Source of the DNA: Spirosoma fluviale
GTDB taxonomy: Bacteria > Bacteroidota > Bacteroidia > Cytophagales > Spirosomataceae
Reading direction: 5' to 3'
DNA: 64,000 nucleotides
Assembly (NCBI RefSeq): GCF_900230225.1
Contig: NZ_OCNH01000008.1
Coordinates: forward strand, 211,725 to 275,724
The position numbers and the translations under genes were made by a program. The first letter of the stretch is position 1; each line of letters opens with the position of its first letter. The notes under the pieces are model-generated. The model was not told where the DNA came from. It ran no database searches and saw only the letters and a list, made by a program, of their open reading frames with translations. Positions 26,099-35,116 of this stretch are shown here, piece by piece.

Positions 26099-26707
26099 TT
26101 ACAATAAGCCGATCAGCAGAATCACCGCACCGACCAGAACGGCCACCAGGCCAATTGTTGACGCCGTACCCGATGTTAGCACCAGAAGCAGTAAGCCAAT
26201 AATAACCAGCACGGCTCCAGCGGCCAGCGTACCCCGGCTCGACATAGTTTGATCAGGATTGGCCGGTGCCAGCTGTTTGCTGATCTTTTTATTCATCTTC
26301 TTGAGCATCATCCGCTCCATCAGATTCATCTTTTTGGGCGCACTGGCTACTTCGGGCGTTGCCGTTGCCGATGTCGAAGCCAGCAATGTGCGCACGCGGT
26401 TCAGACGCTTTTGTACCGTTTTGTCAGCCCCCAATTTGCTGTCGTTACGTACCAACGCATCGACCTGATCAAGTGCGGCATTTGTTTGCGCAACCTGTTC
26501 GACGGGAGTGACTACGGGCTGAGTAGGCGTAGTGCTTTCAATAGCCGAAGTAGCCTGTTCTGCAGTCGCTAGAGGGGCAGCTTTCGATGTTGATGTGGCG
26601 AAATGTTCACGGGCACTCGGCTGAAAATAAGCAACGGGGCGGCTGCATGAAGAGAAAATAGCTGCTCCCAAAAGTGCAGTGAAAATATGTTTGGAAAACA
26701 TACGCAT
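26099..26707 (-). CDS. Lipoprotein with C-terminal membrane hairpin, tandem paralogue B
   Basis: A 202-residue lipoprotein with lipobox FSSC (Cys21) and the same SRPVAYFQPSARE start as its neighbour. The middle carries QTNAALDQVDALVRNDSKLG and KKMNLMERMMLKKMNKKI, and the C-terminus two short transmembrane segments (AAGAVLVIIGLLLLVL and VAVLVGAVILLIGLL). It is separated from paralogue A by 114 bases, so each may have its own promoter, but they could share one. The pair is a recent tandem duplication judging by shared motifs throughout. Function unknown; a cell-envelope role is inferred. Confidence 0.78.
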   Translation of the reverse strand: MRMFSKHIFTALLGAAIFSSCSRPVAYFQPSAREHFATSTSKAAPLATAEQATSAIESTTPTQPVVTPVEQVAQTNAALDQVDALVRNDSKLGADKTVQKRLNRVRTLLASTSATATPEVASAPKKMNLMERMMLKKMNKKISKQLAPANPDQTMSSRGTLAAGAVLVIIGLLLLVLTSGTASTIGLVAVLVGAVILLIGLL

Positions 26708-27066
26708 GGTGTATTGTTTAAAAGTGAACGTTTGAGTTATCTCCCTGATGAACTAGAACGCTATTCATTTGTTAGCGCACATAATAAAAAAATGATCTTG
26801 TATAGTAGCTTAAAAACAACATGACCATATGCGTTTATTCCACAGGTCAATCGTAATAATAATTAAGCAAATTTTTTGGCTCACTAAACTCAATTCCCTT
26901 TACGCGCCAAACGAACAACTAACAATCTGAATACAAATAGAATAACTCATCAGGTTACCTTTTCAGAATGAAATCATTTCAGAAACATCTAATCACTAAT
27001 TAATATGATTATTATCCTATATATTTAATAGATTAATAGAGCTAATTTTCTGAAAAATAGTTTCTC
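26708..27066. other. AT-rich intergenic region, nothing recognised
   Basis: About 360 bases between the clpX terminator and the start of lipoprotein B. It is clearly AT-rich and contains no coding frame and no exact TAnnTTTG element on the minus strand. The promoter of lipoprotein B must lie here, but I cannot place it. Confidence 0.4.
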
Positions 27067-27112
27067 AAACGAAAGGGTCCGTCTTCTAAAATGAAGACGG
27101 ACCCTTTCGTTT
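27067..27112 (-). terminator. Long perfect terminator hairpin after clpX
   Basis: Two perfect 20-base arms (27067-27086 and 27093-27112) with a 6-base loop, AAACGAAAGGG at the outer edge, so each direction ends in a short T-run. It lies 20 bases past the clpX stop. Confidence 0.88.
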
Positions 27113-27131
27113 AAACCAGATTATATAGGGA

Positions 27132-28364
27132 TCAGGCTACGGACCGAAGTTGATGAGTACTGGATTTGCCAAACTTTTCACGTGCATATTCCAGGCTAAC
27201 GGTCAGTTCGCTAACGCCCGTTTGCGAAGGCATTTCGAACATAGCATCGGTAATAATGGACTCACAAATAGAGCGCAGTCCCCGCGCTCCAAGTCCGTAT
27301 TGCAATGCCTGGTCAACAATATAATTCAGGGCGCTGGCGTCCCAGTGCAGGGTAATACCCTCCATCTGGAAGAGTTTGTTGTATTGCTTGGTGATCGCAT
27401 TTTTCGGTTCCGTCAAAATCTGCATCAGCGCGTCGCGATCGAGCGGTTCGAGGTGAGTCAATACGGGTAGCCGACCAATAAGCTCAGGAATCAAGCCAAA
27501 CGATTTCAAATCAAGGGCGGAGATATACCGCATCAGATGCCCCCGCTCGAATGTATCGTTCAACCGACGGTCGCCGGAGAAGCCAATGGGGCGGGTGTTG
27601 ATCCGCTTGGTGATGTGCCGTTCAATGCCATCGAAAGCGCCCCCGCAGATGAACAGAATGTTCTCGGTATTGAGCGCAATCAACCGCTGATCGGGGTGTT
27701 TACGTCCACCCTGAGGGGGAACATTAACCACCGATCCTTCGAGCAGTTTTAGCAAAGCCTGCTGAACGCCTTCGCCACTTACATCGCGGGTAATGCTCGG
27801 GTTATCCGACTTACGAGCGATTTTGTCGATCTCATCAATATAAACAATGCCCCGTTCGGCGGCCTCCACGTTATAATCGGCGGCCTGCAACAGGCGCGTC
27901 AATATTGTCTCCACATCTTCGCCCACGTAGCCAGCCTCCGTAATTACGGTAGCATCGGCAATACAGAACGGAACTTCGAGAATTTTGGCAATCGAACGGG
28001 CCAGGTAAGTTTTGCCCGTACCGGTTTCGCCAACCATGATGATATTCGATTTTTCAATCGTTACATCATCATTTGTCTTTGGTTGCATCAACCGCTTGTA
28101 GTGATTGTAAACGGCTACCGTTATTGATTTTTTTGCTTCATCCTGACCAACAACGTACTGGTCGAGGTGACGCTTCATGTCGACTGGCTTTATCAGGTTG
28201 ATATTTAATTCAACGGGTTCACTGCGTTTTGGACGCATTTCTTCCAGTACAACCTGATGGCCCTGTTCAATACAGTAGTTACAGATGTGTGCATCGATGC
28301 CCGAAAGGAGCATCATTACTTCGTTTTTGCGTCGTCCGCAGAACGAGCAACTAATTTGTGGCAT
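27132..28364 (-). CDS. clpX: ClpX, ATP-dependent unfoldase of the ClpXP protease
   Basis: A 410-residue AAA+ unfoldase that recognises tagged proteins and feeds them into ClpP. The N-terminal zinc-binding domain is complete (Cys6, Cys9, Cys28, Cys31). Walker A is GETGTGKT (112-119), Walker B is IVYIDEID, the pore loop is GYVG in TEAGYVGEDVET, and the C-terminal AAA small domain includes GARGLRSICES. Length is normal. It lies downstream of clpP on the same strand, but 321 bases and a very long hairpin separate them, so clpX probably has its own promoter or depends on read-through. Confidence 0.97.
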   Translation of the reverse strand: MPQISCSFCGRRKNEVMMLLSGIDAHICNYCIEQGHQVVLEEMRPKRSEPVELNINLIKPVDMKRHLDQYVVGQDEAKKSITVAVYNHYKRLMQPKTNDDVTIEKSNIIMVGETGTGKTYLARSIAKILEVPFCIADATVITEAGYVGEDVETILTRLLQAADYNVEAAERGIVYIDEIDKIARKSDNPSITRDVSGEGVQQALLKLLEGSVVNVPPQGGRKHPDQRLIALNTENILFICGGAFDGIERHITKRINTRPIGFSGDRRLNDTFERGHLMRYISALDLKSFGLIPELIGRLPVLTHLEPLDRDALMQILTEPKNAITKQYNKLFQMEGITLHWDASALNYIVDQALQYGLGARGLRSICESIITDAMFEMPSQTGVSELTVSLEYAREKFGKSSTHQLRSVA

Positions 28365-28376
28365 GAACGGTTGCAG

Positions 28377-28606
28377 AGTAAAATGGCTGGGGGTTAACAG
28401 AGTATAAAGATGACGATCCGTCTACACGTATGGTATATTTAAACAGTTCTTTAAAAGACTTTGTTAGGCTAATTTCGATAAAAAACGATTTAGTCAAGCT
28501 TAATTTGATGAAGGTTTACAAATTTATTAATTGATGGGTAAACACCCAACATATATCTTCTCATCCATTTGGTTAGCTACGAAAAAGCAACGGCGTATTG
28601 AGTTTT
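28377..28606. other. clpX upstream region
   Basis: The DNA between the clpP hairpin and the clpX start is AT-rich and holds no reading frame. No exact TAnnTTTG element is visible on the minus strand, so any clpX promoter here is not of the clear consensus type. Confidence 0.35.
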
Positions 28607-28676
28607 AACTTTGCCACCATAATAAAGAACGCGGAAACCAGTTGGTTTCCGCGTTCTTTATTATGGTGGCAAAGTT
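28607..28676 (-). terminator. 70-bp perfect palindrome after clpP
   Basis: Perfect 34-base arms (28607-28640 and 28643-28676) surround only two central bases. It starts 9 bases after the clpP stop and so must form a very stable hairpin in the clpP message. The inner part TTTCCGCGTTCTTTATTATG ends without a T-run outside the stem, but T-rich DNA lies within it. It probably terminates clpP transcription or separates it from clpX. Confidence 0.75.
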
Positions 28677-28685
28677 TTCCGAGAA

Positions 28686-29375
28686 TTACTTCTCCCGGCG
28701 CAGTACTTCGTCGATCAGGCCATATTCTTTGGCTTCTTCGGCCCGCATCCATTTGTCACGATCCGAATCTTTCTCGATCTCCTGAACGCTTTTACCCGAG
28801 TGAAGCGCCAGGATTTCATATAGTTCTTCACGAAGTTTTACGATTTCGCGAGCGGTGATTTCGATATCGACCGACTGCCCCTGCGCACCGCCCGATGGCT
28901 GGTGAATCATGACGCGGGCGTGTGGCAGCGCCGAACGCTTACCAGCCGCACCACCGGCCAGCAATACAGCACCCATCGATGCCGCCAGGCTGGTACAAAC
29001 GGTAGCCACATCCGGCCGAACGTACTGCATGGTGTCGTAAATGCCTAAACCAGCGTAGACCGAACCACCTGGGCTGTTCAGGTACATCAGGATATCTTTT
29101 TTAGGATCAGCCGACTCCAGAAAGAGCAACTGGGCCACAATGATATTAGCGATGTTATCGTCAACGGGCAGACCCATAAAAATAATGCGGTCGGCCATAA
29201 GCCGCGAGAACACGTCCACTTCGCGGAAGTTCATGGGGCGCTCTTCAATGACCGAACGGGTCATGTTTTCAACGCTATGGTTCTGGATCGTGTGTTTCAC
29301 GTAACCATCCACCGTCAGGCCGTTAAGACCCATGTGATGCACGGCGAAATTGCGGAATTCTTTTTCGTAATTCAT
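28686..29375 (-). CDS. clpP: ClpP, proteolytic subunit of the ClpXP protease
   Basis: A 229-residue serine protease subunit forming the tetradecameric degradation chamber. The triad is visible: Ser133 in SLAASMGAVL, His158 in RVMIHQPSGG and Asp203 in EKDSDRDKWM, with LNSPGGSVYAGL lining the substrate groove. The N-terminus is about 25-30 residues longer than the mature E. coli protein and is likely removed by self-processing, as usual for this family. The gene precedes clpX. Both genes together give a standard housekeeping protease. Confidence 0.97.
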   Translation of the reverse strand: MNYEKEFRNFAVHHMGLNGLTVDGYVKHTIQNHSVENMTRSVIEERPMNFREVDVFSRLMADRIIFMGLPVDDNIANIIVAQLLFLESADPKKDILMYLNSPGGSVYAGLGIYDTMQYVRPDVATVCTSLAASMGAVLLAGGAAGKRSALPHARVMIHQPSGGAQGQSVDIEITAREIVKLREELYEILALHSGKSVQEIEKDSDRDKWMRAEEAKEYGLIDEVLRREK

Positions 29376-29508
29376 AATTGGGTTTACTTCTTGATTTGAA
29401 AACCAAGAACGCTTGGTGTAAGTTCGAGAATTGTTTCGTTACAAATTTGCGTTATCATCACGAAAAACACTGTCAGTTTTGGTTTAGATTTTATCGTTGT
29501 TACTTGAT

Positions 29509-29934
29509 ATGAGCACTATCTCCAATCGTGGCCCGGCCGAAAAAATACGCTTACAACGGCTACAGCGCGGTTTATCGCAGGAAAACATGGCCGATTTACT
29601 GAATCTGTCCACAACGGCCTATGGCGATATTGAACGCGGCAAAACTGACCTGACCCTCTCCCGGCTGACTCAAATTGCCAACGTTTTGGCTATTTCGCCC
29701 CTCGCCCTGCTTACTGACGATGTCATTTCGGCGCAGGTTGTGGAGACAAAATCCGAGGAACTGGTCAGTCATGAACTGGAAACACTTCGTTTGGTAGTCG
29801 AAAAACAACAACTAGAGCTGGACAAGCTCCGTCTGGAAGCCGACTACTGGAAACGCAAATACGACGACCGCATTGCGATGGAAGTTCTACGCTCAATGGG
29901 CGTTGAGCAGAAGCGCGAGCGGATTGGGTTTTGA
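29509..29934 (+). CDS. XRE-family helix-turn-helix regulator with C-terminal coiled coil
   Basis: A 141-residue DNA-binding protein. I use the ATG at 29509; a TTG 12 bases upstream adds only MLLD. The helix-turn-helix (about 8-66) reads KIRLQRLQRGLSQENMADLL, then YGDIERGKTDLTLSRLTQIA. The C-terminal half (about 80-130) is a charged coiled coil (ETLRLVVEKQQLELDKLRLE) that likely dimerises it. It stands divergent from clpP with 133 bases between, so it could control clpP or itself. That link is only positional. Confidence 0.85.
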   Translation: MSTISNRGPAEKIRLQRLQRGLSQENMADLLNLSTTAYGDIERGKTDLTLSRLTQIANVLAISPLALLTDDVISAQVVETKSEELVSHELETLRLVVEKQQLELDKLRLEADYWKRKYDDRIAMEVLRSMGVEQKRERIGF

Positions 29935-29955
29935 TTTTTTTCCCTTTACTTTACG

Positions 29956-29987
29956 ATAAGCGCACGGTTAGTTTTAGGTGCGCTTAT
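29956..29987 (+). terminator. Hairpin between the XRE and M42 genes
   Basis: ATAAGCGCAC (29956-29965) and GTGCGCTTAT (29978-29987) pair perfectly around 12 bases. No strong T-run follows, so this may be a weak terminator or a leader hairpin of the M42 peptidase gene. Confidence 0.5.
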
Positions 29988-30004
29988 CCTAATTGAATCC
30001 CGTA

Positions 30005-31075
30005 ATGAACGAACAAAGTAAAAGTTTCCTCTACAAGTACTTAAACAATGCCTCTCCCACCGGCTTCGAATCGTCGGGGCAGCAGATTTGGCTGGATTAC
30101 CTCAAACCCTATACCGATGAGTACATTGTCGATACCTACGGCACCGCCGTTGGGGTCATAGGACCCGGTAAAGACTATAAAGTCGTTATTGAAGCCCACT
30201 CCGACGAGATTTCCTGGTTTGTCAATTACATTTCTGACGACGGCTACCTGTTTGTTCGCCGGAATGGCGGCTCCGACGCTCTCATAGCGCCATCGATGCG
30301 GGTAAACTTACACACGAAAAAGGGTGTAGTGGAAGGCGTTTTTGGCTGGCCCGCTATTCACGTTCGCGATCTGGCGAAAGATACAGCCCCTAAAGTGACG
30401 GACCTGTTTATCGACGTGGGGGCGGCTACCAAGCAGGAAGTGCTGGACATGGGTATTCACGTTGGTACCGTCTGCACGTTTACCGATGGATTGATGGAGT
30501 TGAACGGCCGCTATTACGTTGGTCGGGCATTGGACAACCGAATGGGTGGGTTCATGATCGCCGAAGTGGCGCGATTATTAAAGGAAAATAACGTCACGCT
30601 GCCGTTTACACTCTACATCGTTAATGCCGTTCAGGAAGAAATTGGTCTGCGGGGGGCAGAAATGATTGCCCGGCGACTCAAGCCCGATCTGGCCATTTGT
30701 ACCGATGTAACGCACGACACGCAGTCGCCCAAATACGACAAGAAAGAGCAGGGTGATCTGAAATGTGGCAGTGGACCTGTATTATGCTACGGCCCGGCTG
30801 TGCAGAATAACGTACTCGATTTCATGATCGGCGTGGCCGAACAACAGGGAATTGAATTCCAGCGTCAGGCCGTCAGCCGCTCAACCGGTACGGATACCGA
30901 CGCTTTTGCCTACGCAACAGAAGGCATCGCATCAGCCCTGATTTCGTTGCCGCTGAAGTACATGCACACCACCGTGGAAACGGTACACATGGACGATGTT
31001 CAAAACGTAATTAAGCTGATGTACGAAACGCTCCTTGCCCTGAAAGGTGGCGAAGATTTCCGGTATATAAAGTAA
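30005..31075 (+). CDS. M42-family metallo-aminopeptidase
   Basis: A 356-residue cytoplasmic di-metal aminopeptidase of the M42 family (glutamyl/leucyl aminopeptidase, related to endoglucanase M), which forms large tetrahedral particles in relatives. I use the ATG at 30005 rather than an upstream TTG. Metal and catalytic residues are all present: His65 in IEAHSDEISW, Asp in GRALDNRMGG near 178, the Glu pair in VQEEIGLRGA, Asp in CTDVTHDT and His in MHTTVETVH. The specific peptide substrate is unknown. A two-way terminator follows. Confidence 0.9.
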   Translation: MNEQSKSFLYKYLNNASPTGFESSGQQIWLDYLKPYTDEYIVDTYGTAVGVIGPGKDYKVVIEAHSDEISWFVNYISDDGYLFVRRNGGSDALIAPSMRVNLHTKKGVVEGVFGWPAIHVRDLAKDTAPKVTDLFIDVGAATKQEVLDMGIHVGTVCTFTDGLMELNGRYYVGRALDNRMGGFMIAEVARLLKENNVTLPFTLYIVNAVQEEIGLRGAEMIARRLKPDLAICTDVTHDTQSPKYDKKEQGDLKCGSGPVLCYGPAVQNNVLDFMIGVAEQQGIEFQRQAVSRSTGTDTDAFAYATEGIASALISLPLKYMHTTVETVHMDDVQNVIKLMYETLLALKGGEDFRYIK

Positions 31076-31078
31076 AAA

Positions 31079-31116
31079 AACAAGGCCGGTCGTTAGGGTT
31101 AACGATCGGCCTTGTT
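31079..31116. terminator. Two-way terminator between M42 and outer-membrane protein genes
   Basis: AACAAGGCCGGTCGTTA (31079-31095) pairs with TAACGATCGGCCTTGTT (31100-31116) with one wobble. Seven A precede and so give a T-run on the minus strand, for the convergent outer-membrane gene. Confidence 0.85.
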
Positions 31117-31135
31117 CAATTGATTTCATTAGCGC

Positions 31136-34117
31136 TTATCCATTCCGACGCATTCCGCGTCCCTGCCCACCACCCCGGTTAGGCTGACTAAATGGGTCTC
31201 GTGGTGGGGTTACACCCGCACTGAAACTTCGCAGATTATACACAAAACTTACCATGAAGTAGCGGTTCAGCACGCGGCTCCGAACTTCTTCCGTGTAAGT
31301 ATCGGTCACGTTTCGGACGATACTCTGATTCTGGTTCAGTAAATCGAACACCTGCAACCGCAATTCTCCCTGATTCTGCTTGAACAACTGCTTCGCCAGC
31401 GTTGCATTCCAAAGCGTGTACGACTGGTTAAAACTGGCCGAGTTGCCCCCGTAGTGGTTGTAATACACATCTGTCGAGAAGGTGAACCGCAACGGCAGTT
31501 GATAAAATACATCGAGTGTAACCGTCTGATTCAGGAAAGTCGTGTTCTGCTGTGGCTGTAGCGAATATTTAGCCGACTGAAGATTTATATTCCCCGATAG
31601 ATTCAGGTCCAGCTTCTCCGTAAAATTCGAGCTTAAGCCAATTGTTTGTCCCACCAGCCAGTTTTTAGCCTGATTTTCCTGCCGATTAATAAAGCTGGTA
31701 CCGCTGTTGTAGGTCAGGTTGGTGCGCAGGTTCAGATTCGTTTTCTGGGTACCAATTTTCACGGGCTGTCCCAACACCAGGAACCCATTAACCGTATAAT
31801 AGCCGTTTGTATTGACCGGGGTTGTGGTTTGTGCGCCCGATTGGGTAAATACCGTTGAGTTCACGATTTTATTGTCCGTTCGGCTGGCGTTTACCGACGC
31901 GAACAAGTTCCGGAATGTCGATGGCTCGAACCGATTGAAGTTCAGCGAGATGTTATGACTGTATTCAGGTTGTAGATCGGGGTTACCAAGTTGAATGTTT
32001 AGCGGATTGGTGTTATTCGGCACTGGCTGCAACTGATTGACCGACGGTGCGTTGATGCGGGTACGGTAGTTAAGACGCAGGGTACGCTGCTTCCCGAAAT
32101 TATACGTTAGCAGGGCGTTCGGGAGCAGATTCGTGAACGTGCGGTTCAGGTTGGTTTCGCGGCTCAGGTTGTTGGAACTTAAACTCGCCTGCTGCCCATC
32201 CAGCCCGAAAGCATAGGTGTATTTCAATCGTTTGGTTTGCCACGTCAGACCGGCACGATTGGTCACGTAGTCGTTTACGAAGCGATTGCTCAGCACCGTA
32301 TTGGGTAGATCGTACTGGTTGGTGGCCTCGTTGAAATCATTGACCGCCCGGTTCGATGTGTTGTGATTATTGGAAAGCAGATAATGAAACTCCAGCGTTT
32401 GACGCATGGACAGCGGTTCGGTATAACTGACGTTCACGCTGTTGGTCATAGAGTTCGTTTGCTGGTTATTGCGCTGGTTGATCACCTGTCTGAACAAACC
32501 TGTTGTATCCGCCTGTCCTGTAGTGGTGGTTCCGGATGTGCCTGTCGTGGAGATCGGCGCGTTGGAGCGGGCAAACTGATTGACCGAGAGGTTGGTGCCC
32601 TGATTGTCCTGATCGTTCATGGCAATATTCCAGTTAACCGAAAAAGTCCGGCCGCGTTTCCGAAACTTCCGGAACAGGAGCAACGAGTTATTCCCCGTAA
32701 AGCCATCGCCCATAGAGTTATAATTCGTCGTACTTGAGTTGGCCAGTATCCCCTGCGCATTCACCGTTCTGGCATCACTCTGGTTGCTATAGGATGAATT
32801 CAACCACGACAAGCTCGGAATGACGCGAATGGTGGTCAGGGAGTCAATCCGGTAATCGAGCCGTAAGTTGACCCGGTGGTTGGTATTGGTATTGTCGGAA
32901 CCGTTCGTTTGATTCCGCACGAAAGACGAGTCCGACCTGGCGGTTGTTCCGCTGGGCAGCACATTTTCCCGGCGGCTGCTTTGCTGGGTGAGTGTGTTCG
33001 TACTGCTGGCATTGTAACTGCTTACGACATCTATTTTCTTACCCCAGCCGTCGCGGTAGTTGATACCGGCAGCCCAGGACTGGGTAATGGCGTTGCTGCC
33101 GACCTGATTCTGGCCGCCAAAGTTACCGCCACCCTGACCACCACGTACCACGTTACCACCTCCGCCACCACCCTGGCCCTGCCCTGCCCCTCCAAAGTTG
33201 CCGCCCAAACCAAGATCCTGGGCCGTGAAGCCCTGCTGGTTGACGTTATTGGCCATTCCGAGCACCGAAATCTGGCGACCGTTGTTAAACCGGTTCAAAC
33301 TCACCCGGCCCGAATACCGGGCATCATCACCAGGTTTAGGTCCAACTCCAATCGTCTGCTGACCAAACGAACCTTTCCGCTTATCTTTCTTGGTCGTGAT
33401 ATTGATGGTTTTTTCCCGATCGCCGTCGTCCACACCCGAAAACGCCGACTGCTCCGAAGACTGGTCGAAGAGCTGTACTTTATCGATGATGTCGGCGGGG
33501 AGGTTTCGGGTGGCCATTTTAGGGTCATTGCCGAAAAATGGTTTTCCATCGACCAGCACTTTCGTGACGGTCTGTCCCTGGGCTTTGACGGTGCCATCCC
33601 GGTCGACTTCTACGCCCGGCAGTTTTTTCAGCAATTCCTCTACCTGCGCGTTGGGGCGCGTTTTAAAGGAACCGGCATTAAATTCCAACGTGTCGCCTTT
33701 CACGGCAATGGGTGCCCGTTCGCCCTGCACAGACACTTCGGTTAACGTCTGCGATTGAGCGACCAGATCAACAGCACCAAGATTGGGCGAGGGGTCGGTT
33801 TTGGTTACCGAAACACGACGGGCGCGGCTCCGGTAACCCACATACGTAACCAGTACGCGGTACTGCCCTTCGGCTATTTTCGGGAACGAGAACCGGCCCT
33901 CCCCATCGGTAATACCGAAGTTTACCAGCGAGGAATCCTTACCCGACAAAAGCGATACCGATGCTTCGAGGAGTGGCTTTCGGGTCAGCGAATCTACCAC
34001 CTGCCCGCTGATCGTACCCGACGATTGGGCGAAGGATTTAATACCAATGAATAATGTACAATGAATAACGATTAGCAAAAATCGAGTCAATTGCCTCACA
34101 GTCAATAATTTTATCAT
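31136..34117 (-). CDS. Outer-membrane beta-barrel protein of the TonB-receptor type
   Basis: A 993-residue outer-membrane protein (outer membrane protein beta-barrel family). In order: signal peptide ending SFAQ (about 1-31), carboxypeptidase-regulatory-like domain (GTISGQVVDSLTRKPLLEASVS, about 34-115), plug-like domain (about 125-250; LLKKLPGVEVDRDGTVKAQG), a Gly-Asn-Gln-rich linker (about 310-340), and a long barrel with many Asn/Ser/Thr residues. The last residues are a Gly-Arg-rich tail instead of a classical terminal aromatic. It lacks the SusC plug signature and has a GLPGLI gene upstream, the usual partner of this group, rather than SusD. Substrate unknown. Confidence 0.88.
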   Translation of the reverse strand: MIKLLTVRQLTRFLLIVIHCTLFIGIKSFAQSSGTISGQVVDSLTRKPLLEASVSLLSGKDSSLVNFGITDGEGRFSFPKIAEGQYRVLVTYVGYRSRARRVSVTKTDPSPNLGAVDLVAQSQTLTEVSVQGERAPIAVKGDTLEFNAGSFKTRPNAQVEELLKKLPGVEVDRDGTVKAQGQTVTKVLVDGKPFFGNDPKMATRNLPADIIDKVQLFDQSSEQSAFSGVDDGDREKTINITTKKDKRKGSFGQQTIGVGPKPGDDARYSGRVSLNRFNNGRQISVLGMANNVNQQGFTAQDLGLGGNFGGAGQGQGGGGGGNVVRGGQGGGNFGGQNQVGSNAITQSWAAGINYRDGWGKKIDVVSSYNASSTNTLTQQSSRRENVLPSGTTARSDSSFVRNQTNGSDNTNTNHRVNLRLDYRIDSLTTIRVIPSLSWLNSSYSNQSDARTVNAQGILANSSTTNYNSMGDGFTGNNSLLLFRKFRKRGRTFSVNWNIAMNDQDNQGTNLSVNQFARSNAPISTTGTSGTTTTGQADTTGLFRQVINQRNNQQTNSMTNSVNVSYTEPLSMRQTLEFHYLLSNNHNTSNRAVNDFNEATNQYDLPNTVLSNRFVNDYVTNRAGLTWQTKRLKYTYAFGLDGQQASLSSNNLSRETNLNRTFTNLLPNALLTYNFGKQRTLRLNYRTRINAPSVNQLQPVPNNTNPLNIQLGNPDLQPEYSHNISLNFNRFEPSTFRNLFASVNASRTDNKIVNSTVFTQSGAQTTTPVNTNGYYTVNGFLVLGQPVKIGTQKTNLNLRTNLTYNSGTSFINRQENQAKNWLVGQTIGLSSNFTEKLDLNLSGNINLQSAKYSLQPQQNTTFLNQTVTLDVFYQLPLRFTFSTDVYYNHYGGNSASFNQSYTLWNATLAKQLFKQNQGELRLQVFDLLNQNQSIVRNVTDTYTEEVRSRVLNRYFMVSFVYNLRSFSAGVTPPRDPFSQPNRGGGQGRGMRRNG

Positions 34118-34159
34118 TTTTCACTATACATTTTTCGGTATACGTTATTCCTTACAAAC

Positions 34160-34996
34160 TTAATCCCGGCCCTGCATGGGCATGTTTTGCATCATCTTCT
34201 GGCGAAAGTCGGCCATGCCTTTCCGGCGGATCTCTTCTATTTCTTCACTCGAAACGGTTTTTGCTCCTTTGGGCGGCTGTACGCTGGCTTCGGCGATGGC
34301 TTCCATTGCAATTCCGGTTGCTTTATACGATTCGGTGTCCGACTCAATTTGCAGCACTACACCTTTCGGGGGGGTGAGGTCGGCAACGGGCGAGTAGGTG
34401 AACGGCAAATCCGTTGTGTACCAGATCGTATACGTTTCTTTCCGGCGGGTCGCTGTCGCTTTGTGGCAGGTGTAGCCCGCAATCTTTTTCGTTTTTTCGG
34501 TCGTTGTCCAGTCGGTGGCGGCTGGCATAGGTTTTTCGGAGCGGTAGGTCTCCGTCACCACAGAGTCCTTCTTTACCATCAGCACATCAATACGCTGGCG
34601 ATTGGCTAAATCCAGATAAGTCTGCTGCTCAAACGGGGGAGTCATCCGCATTGTTCGGGGTCTCCCTTCACGGTTGCCGCCCGAGCCATCCGATGGCCCG
34701 TCGCCCATTGTCCGGCGCATCATCATATTCTGCGGCCGGTCGCGTTCTTCTTTGGCCATTGTTCCCGAAAAGACCAGCTTTTGGGTAAACGAAATGACAT
34801 CGGGCATGCCTTCGGGCGCATCAGGAGCTCCCGGACTTCCGGGCCGCACTTCCTGTCCGTTAATAACCATCCGCATTTGTGAGCGGTCAAACTGACGCAT
34901 ACCTTCGTAGGTGATTTTACCCGAAACAGGCGTCTGGCCGTACAGCGTCGTAACGCATAACCCGGCGGCAAGAAAGGTTAAAACTGATTGTCTCAT
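34160..34996 (-). CDS. GLPGLI family secreted protein
   Basis: A 278-residue exported protein of the GLPGLI family, found beside TonB-type outer-membrane proteins in Bacteroidota. I start it at the ATG at 34996, where MRQSVLTFLAAGLCVTTLYG is a good signal peptide; the frame is open for another 53 codons upstream, but these look non-coding and would overlap the divergent gene. GKITYEG opens the mature domain. The motif that gives the family its name is degenerate here (LTPPKGVVLQI in place of GLPGLI). The C-terminal 60 residues are charged and Met-rich. It is 42 bases upstream of the beta-barrel gene. Function unknown. Confidence 0.82.
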   Translation of the reverse strand: MRQSVLTFLAAGLCVTTLYGQTPVSGKITYEGMRQFDRSQMRMVINGQEVRPGSPGAPDAPEGMPDVISFTQKLVFSGTMAKEERDRPQNMMMRRTMGDGPSDGSGGNREGRPRTMRMTPPFEQQTYLDLANRQRIDVLMVKKDSVVTETYRSEKPMPAATDWTTTEKTKKIAGYTCHKATATRRKETYTIWYTTDLPFTYSPVADLTPPKGVVLQIESDTESYKATGIAMEAIAEASVQPPKGAKTVSSEEIEEIRRKGMADFRQKMMQNMPMQGRD

Positions 34997-35116
34997 GGTG
35001 AATGAAGGATTCATAGGGTAAACGTTGCACAAATTTTCTAAATCCTTTTCAAAAGTTTTGTAAAAGCTGTTAAACAGCCGCTGAGTTACCATTTTCGCTT
35101 GCTGAACGTCTGATTT

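Noticed and set aside
32876..33745. 289-codon + strand frame
   Set aside because: It lies wholly antisense to the outer-membrane beta-barrel gene, has no family motif and follows the codon pattern of the opposite strand.
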